From the NCBI GenBank assembly GCA_040882465.1, contig JBBEBG010000027.1:1-64000 (forward strand): 64,000 bases of DNA, in the 5' to 3' direction. Source of the DNA: Gemmatimonadota bacterium. GTDB taxonomy: Bacteria > Gemmatimonadota > Gemmatimonadetes > Longimicrobiales > Gaopeijiaceae. Positions 60,260 through 64,000 of the stretch are shown here, piece by piece. A program made the position numbers and the translations under genes. Position 1 is the first letter of the stretch. Each line of letters begins with the position of its first letter. The notes beneath the pieces are model-generated. The model made no database searches. It was not told the origin of the DNA and saw only the letters and a list, made by a program, of their open reading frames with translations.

Positions 60260-60667
60260 CTAGTTATCCCCGGCGGTCCCTTCGCGAACGAAACGGGCAT
60301 CGGCGGGGGCGAGAGGGATCGCCGCGAGCTCTCCGGCGGTGAACCAGCCGAGCTCCGTGTGCTCCGTCGCGCGAGGGGCCCCGCGGACGCTCACCTCGAC
60401 GAAGCGGATCTCGAAGGGAGATCCGGGGTCGCGGGTGCGGAAGAGTTCCCGGCCAAGCCCTGTGACTTCCAGCCCCAGCTCCTCCCCGAGCTCTCTCCGC
60501 GCCGCGTCGAGGAGGGACTCACCGGCGAGGAGCTTTCCTCCCGGAAACTCCCACATCCCCCCGTGCCGCTTCTCCGGAGGGCGGCGACCCACGAGGTAAC
60601 GCTCCCCCTCCCGAATCACCGCGGCCACCACCGGAATCGTCTTCTCCTGGGGAGCTGGTTCGGTCAT
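60260..60667 (-). CDS. Nudix hydrolase (MutT-like)
   Basis: The 135-residue protein has IPVVAAVIREGERYLVGRRP, MWEFPGGKLLAGESLLDAA and RRELGEELGLEV, a complete Nudix box (GX5EX7REUXEEXGU). It resembles 8-oxo-dGTP diphosphatases; RPPEKRHGGMWEFPGG is typical of MutT. ATG 60667 is preferred over 60727. Confidence 0.9.
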   Translation of the reverse strand: MTEPAPQEKTIPVVAAVIREGERYLVGRRPPEKRHGGMWEFPGGKLLAGESLLDAARRELGEELGLEVTGLGRELFRTRDPGSPFEIRFVEVSVRGAPRATEHTELGWFTAGELAAIPLAPADARFVREGTAGDN

Positions 60668-60790
60668 GACGGGAATAGGACGGAGGAGCGCGGGCCGGTC
60701 AATGTGGGTCCTCCGGGCCGAGGACATCCCCGACGGAATCCGCTTCCCCCCCCACTTGCGCGCACCGGCCGAATTTCGATATCAAACGGC

Positions 60791-61375
60791 ATGATCCACT
60801 CTCGATCCGCTCCGGGCGCTCCTCTGCGCACAATGATCATTGGGGCTGTCGCCCTCGTCTTCGGGGGGTGCGGGGGCGGGGAGACTTCGGCCGCGGAAGC
60901 CTTTCGAAACCTCGACCTGACCGTCGCGGCCCTCGACGGGCGCGCGGTGGCGCTACGGGACGGGAGGGTCGGCTTTCCCGACGAAGGAATCGAGGTCGTC
61001 CTCGACGGGCTTCACCTGACCGGATCGTTGGACTCGGAGCGGGGGGAGGTGACGGCCGGGTTTCTCTACACGAACCGGGAAGGAGCCCTCTCGGAGATCG
61101 AGCTGGTAGTCGCGCTACGACGAGAGGGAGAGGAAATGCAACACCTGGGCTCGCGCCTCCTGGGAGGCCCGTTCCGCGTGGAGGGAATTCGATACGAAGC
61201 CGGAGAGATCGTCGTCTACCTCCTCGACTACTCCCTGGACGATCCCCCCTGTTGTCCCACGATTTCGCTCCAGCGCCGCTTCCACCTGGTGGACGGGGAG
61301 GTGCGGGAGGTCGAAGTGGTGGATCCCGATAGTGAGGAGAGGGTCCCGGAAGGGGCGATCGAAACACCCGCCTGA
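60791..61375 (+). CDS. Hypothetical lipoprotein
   Basis: The 194-residue protein has a lipobox (MIIGAVALVFGGCGGGE) and a beta-rich periplasmic part (VEGIRYEAGEIVVYLLDYSL, DDPPCCPTISLQRRFHLVDG) resembling small LppP/LprE-like lipoproteins. I cannot name a family with confidence. The CC pair could form a disulfide. Confidence 0.65.
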   Translation: MIHSRSAPGAPLRTMIIGAVALVFGGCGGGETSAAEAFRNLDLTVAALDGRAVALRDGRVGFPDEGIEVVLDGLHLTGSLDSERGEVTAGFLYTNREGALSEIELVVALRREGEEMQHLGSRLLGGPFRVEGIRYEAGEIVVYLLDYSLDDPPCCPTISLQRRFHLVDGEVREVEVVDPDSEERVPEGAIETPA

Positions 61376-61424
61376 GCCGGGGAAGCCAGGCTCCCCGACT
61401 CCGGACGAGCCCGGGCGCGCCGCC

Positions 61425-62438
61425 TCAGTGCGCGTGCTCTCCGTGCCCGCCCGTCAGCATCTCCCCGTAAAAGGCCGCGAGCCGGTCCCGGACCTGGGGA
61501 AAACGAATCGCTTCGAGAGTCGCGGCCCGGATCGCCTCCCACTCGGCGACCGCGGCGTCCGCGGCCGCGTTCCAAGCAACCGGATCGCCCGCCACCTGCG
61601 CCGCCTCGAGGACCGGAATGAGCTCCCGGATTCGATCGCGGCGCGGCTCGAGGGCCGGGAGTCGTCCGGTCCGGAGCAACGAGGAGAGCAGGCCGCCGTC
61701 CCGTCCTTCTTCCACCGTTTCGGCGAGCGCGAGGCCCAGGGCCCGGATGCGGTAGGAATCCGCTTCGCCGGCGAGGCGCGCGGCGGCGGGCGGCTCGAGC
61801 CCTACCGCCCAATACGCGAGCCACGGATTGTGGCCGGCGAAGGGCCCATCCGGGGAGGGGACGAACCAGACGTGGAGCATCGTGAGCTCCATCCCCGGCG
61901 GAGAGAGCTCCGGGTGGGTGTGCCAGGCGTCCAGCGCTCCGTCGAAGAGGTCCGGCGTTTCCTGGCCGGGGCGCGCCTGGTAGGCGAAGGCGACGCCAAC
62001 GAGCTTCTCCTCCCCCGCCACGGGAGAAAACATCAGATGCTCGGGCCGAGCGGGGTCGGAGCCCGTCCCCGAGAGCATCCGCACCGCATTCACCCAGTGC
62101 GTTCCCATCGTGGGAATCATCCCGAGCGCCGGGCGAAATCCCGAATCCCGCGCGGTGGCCGGCTGCGCGAAGGGGGCGACCGAGGCCTCGACGGCCGCGA
62201 TCTGTTCTCGCGCTAGCTCGGAAAGCGCCGCCTCCGGCTCCCCGTGCATGGCGGCATGATCGTGCCCGGCCGCGTGATCGTGGGTCTCCGCGTGATCCTG
62301 TGGCGCGGCGGCGTCGTGGGGTGCCGCCTGATCGTGGGTCCCATGATCGTGATCCGCCGCGGCGGGCGGCGTCTGAGCCCCCAGCGCGAGTGGCGCGATC
62401 GCAACGAGCAACACCGGCAGTAATCGAATCCCCGTCAT
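61425..62438 (-). CDS. Exported His-rich protein of unknown function
   Basis: The 337-residue protein has a signal (LLPVLLVAIAPLALGAQ). A His/Asp/Ala-rich stretch of about 45 residues follows (DHDHGTHDQAAPHD, HDHAAGHDHAAMHG), a likely metal-binding or metal-buffering arm. The rest has a conserved-looking core (GMIPTMGTHWVNAVRMLSG, LDAWHTHPELSPPGMELTML, HVWFVPSPDGPFAGHNPWLA). The His residues in THWVN, WHTHPE and HVW could form a metal site. The C-terminus is again His-rich. Confidence 0.7.
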   Translation of the reverse strand: MTGIRLLPVLLVAIAPLALGAQTPPAAADHDHGTHDQAAPHDAAAPQDHAETHDHAAGHDHAAMHGEPEAALSELAREQIAAVEASVAPFAQPATARDSGFRPALGMIPTMGTHWVNAVRMLSGTGSDPARPEHLMFSPVAGEEKLVGVAFAYQARPGQETPDLFDGALDAWHTHPELSPPGMELTMLHVWFVPSPDGPFAGHNPWLAYWAVGLEPPAAARLAGEADSYRIRALGLALAETVEEGRDGGLLSSLLRTGRLPALEPRRDRIRELIPVLEAAQVAGDPVAWNAAADAAVAEWEAIRAATLEAIRFPQVRDRLAAFYGEMLTGGHGEHAH

Positions 62439-62544
62439 TTTTCCTCCCTCGAACCTGCGTGTCCGCATTTCTCCCTGCCGATTCGAGGGAGCAGCCCCGA
62501 CGAACGTTAACCGGTCCGTCGGGGCCGCCTCCGCGCCAGCAGGA

Positions 62545-63756
62545 CTATTGCGGGTAGGTCGGGCCCTGATCCGCGGCCGGAACGGTGCCCTCGCCCATGT
62601 AGGTGAACTTCTGAATCCTACGTCCTTGATACGTCTCGGTCGTGTAAATGTTGCCGTTCGAGTCCGTCGCGATGCTGTGGAGCGAATAGAAATGGCCCGG
62701 ATACCGCCCCCCCCGGCCGAAGGTCGTCAGCTCTTCCAGCGTCTCGCGGACAATCACGTGCACACGTTGATTCCGGCCATCGGCGAGGAAGAGATAGCGC
62801 TGCTCCGGATCGCGCGAGAATGCCACGTCCCAGGTCGACCCTTCCCCGAGCGTTTCGGGATTGTAGAAGTGCTCTTGAACGAATTCCCCGTCCATCGTGA
62901 AAACCTGGAGCCGGTTGTTCTGGCGGTCGCAGACGTACACGAGTCGGTCGGTCGAGACGTCCGCGCAGTGCACTGGGCCCCGGAACTGCTGGGTCGCGCC
63001 TCGTTCCACACCGGTGAAGAGGTCGGGGTTGTCGTCCGGCACGTTTCCGTACGCGCCCCAGAAGCGCTTCATCGCGCCCGTGCTGGCGTCGAGGACCGCG
63101 ACACGCCGGTTGAAGTAGCCGTCGGCGAGGAAGGCTTCGTTCGATTCCGCGTCCACGAAGATCTTCGCCACCCGTCCGAAGCTCGTGGAATCGAGGGAGT
63201 TCCGAACCGCCGCGCTGTCCGGGCCGATCCGCGCTCCGTGAACCCCATACTGGGCGATGAACTGACCGGACTGCGTAAACTTGAGGACGTGCGCGTCACC
63301 CCCCCCATTGCCTCCGATCCAGACGTAACCCTGGTGGTCCACGAAGATTCCGTGGTTGGACTCCGGCCAGGTGAAGCCCTCCCCCTCGAAGCCGGCGGCG
63401 TAGCCCCAACCCTGTACCACGTTCCCATCCCGGTCGAAGGCGATGACCGGAGGAGCGACCCGGCAGCAGAGCTGGGAGGTGACGGGCTCGATGTCGAGGG
63501 AGTGCTCGTTGTCGTCGAGCGTCTCCGGGCGATGGACGATCCAGACCTGATCCTGATCGTCCACCCAGACTCCGATCGTCGAGCCGAGGACCCAGGCGTT
63601 CGGGAGTGGCTTAGGCCAGAAGGGATCCACCTGGAAGAGCGGTGCGGTGATGGCCTGGGCATCCGCCTGGCTCCGAAGCAAGAACTGGCCGACCCAGAGC
63701 CCGCCAGTCAGAGTGATCAGGGCGCCGACGAGCATGGACTTGTTTCGTGGCATCAT
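62545..63756 (-). CDS. Exported NHL-repeat beta-propeller protein
   Basis: The 403-residue protein has an N-terminal signal or anchor (MLVGALITLTGGLWVGQFLL). NHL-like blades follow (GSTIGVWVDDQDQVWIVHRP, SNHGIFVDHQGYVWIGGNGG, FNRRVAVLDASTGAMKRFWG, YSLHSIATDSNGNIYTTETY, then QGRRIQKFTYMG). It resembles proteins related to peptidyl-alpha-hydroxyglycine amidating lyase, but no catalytic assignment is safe. ATG 63756 follows GGGGAGGAG. Confidence 0.8.
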   Translation of the reverse strand: MMPRNKSMLVGALITLTGGLWVGQFLLRSQADAQAITAPLFQVDPFWPKPLPNAWVLGSTIGVWVDDQDQVWIVHRPETLDDNEHSLDIEPVTSQLCCRVAPPVIAFDRDGNVVQGWGYAAGFEGEGFTWPESNHGIFVDHQGYVWIGGNGGGDAHVLKFTQSGQFIAQYGVHGARIGPDSAAVRNSLDSTSFGRVAKIFVDAESNEAFLADGYFNRRVAVLDASTGAMKRFWGAYGNVPDDNPDLFTGVERGATQQFRGPVHCADVSTDRLVYVCDRQNNRLQVFTMDGEFVQEHFYNPETLGEGSTWDVAFSRDPEQRYLFLADGRNQRVHVIVRETLEELTTFGRGGRYPGHFYSLHSIATDSNGNIYTTETYQGRRIQKFTYMGEGTVPAADQGPTYPQ

Positions 63757-63888
63757 GGCTACTCCTCCCCTCGTGGGTGCTGGATCGCCGAGAACGGAGC
63801 GGGTCGCCCGCTGGAAATGGACGGACGGCGGACCCGGCTCGGGCGAGCGAGATGAGCCACGGTAAGGTCCGGGCTCCGCCCCTGTCCA

Positions 63889-63912
63889 CAAAATTCGCCC
63901 GCCCAGCGGGCG
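63889..63912 (-). terminator. Rho-independent terminator (minus strand)
   Basis: The stem CGCCCGC-TGG-GCGGGCG (63896-63912) is followed on the minus strand by AATTTTG. It lies 30 bp after the stop of the membrane protein gene entering from the right, whose transcript it would end. Confidence 0.65.
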
Positions 63913-63941
63913 ATGCCATGGCGAATTGAGCCCGTCTCAGC

Positions 63942-64000
63942 TCAAAGGAAGAAGCGCCAATACAGGAAGAGGAGCGCGAATCCCACGAGAAATGCGGCGG
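63942..64000 (-). CDS. 3' end of a membrane protein gene (partial)
   Basis: The minus-strand frame ends AAFLVGFALLFLYWRFFL then TGA at 63942-63944. The hydrophobic run is a C-terminal TM helix of a protein that continues beyond the window. It cannot be identified further. Confidence 0.5.
   Translation of the reverse strand, partial: AAFLVGFALLFLYWRFFL

Overview
The window is high-G+C bacterial DNA. It carries two very long FtsX-type permeases of the ADOP kind (7716-10178 and 43082-45556), a DUF5916 outer-membrane-type protein, a DUF4097 beta-repeat protein beside an ECF sigma/anti-sigma pair, an M28 peptidase and several exported amidohydrolases. I infer Gemmatimonadota, with Acidobacteriota as the alternative. 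No rRNA is present. One tRNA gene (Arg, anticodon TCG) lies at 34575-34648.

Region 1 (1-38,200) is an accessory zone where ordinary genes alternate with small toxin-antitoxin (TA) or TA-like loci. The ordinary genes are M28 peptidase, ADOP permease, ABC exporter, AGE epimerase/PQQ dehydrogenase, malic enzyme, gamma-glutamyltransferase, glutamate dehydrogenase, aquaporin, D-aminoacylase-like protein, LOG protein and a putative aminopeptidase. I count about sixteen TA-like loci: Phd-VapC (intact, twice deleted, and chimeric), VapB-VapC, RHH-VapC, FitAB-like, ParE-type with addiction-module antitoxins, HipBA, DUF4258, Fic, and three DUF4160-DUF2442 pairs. Many are broken in a recurring way: the antitoxin stays intact and the toxin loses its middle, often in frame. 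Several operators overlap the antitoxin start codon. Toxin genes often begin with GTG, TTG or CTG inside an NTGA overlap with the antitoxin stop. Fragments of neighbouring genes (M28 peptidase, aminopeptidase 3' end, ABC exporter) lie beside TA loci.

Region 2 (15,600-19,600) is decaying. It has an exported amidohydrolase with one in-frame amber codon, a TolB-like/TPR regulator with frameshifts and two amber codons, and a short IS91-type transposase remnant.

Region 3 (38,400-50,460) is mostly envelope and housekeeping: DUF1761, a YaiI/YqxD family protein, the DUF5916 gene (again with one in-frame amber codon), a GlcG-type protein, an SRPBCC protein, an ADOP permease, sigma/anti-sigma with a DUF4097 effector, and leucyl-tRNA synthetase.

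Region 4 (50,550-64,000) holds transketolase, then a tightly overlapped ten-gene cation/proton antiporter cluster (E-F-G-MbhDE-B-C-D-L-small-D). MrpA is split here and three antiporter-type subunits are present. After it come a Nudix hydrolase, a lipoprotein, a His-rich exported protein, an NHL-repeat protein, and the 3' end of a membrane protein gene entering from the right. Region 4 contains no TA loci.

The most unusual points are the three DUF4160-DUF2442 modules with a shared upstream motif and constant 20-23 bp gene overlap, the repeated in-frame loss of toxin centres, and the DUF2442::Phd chimera at 31097.
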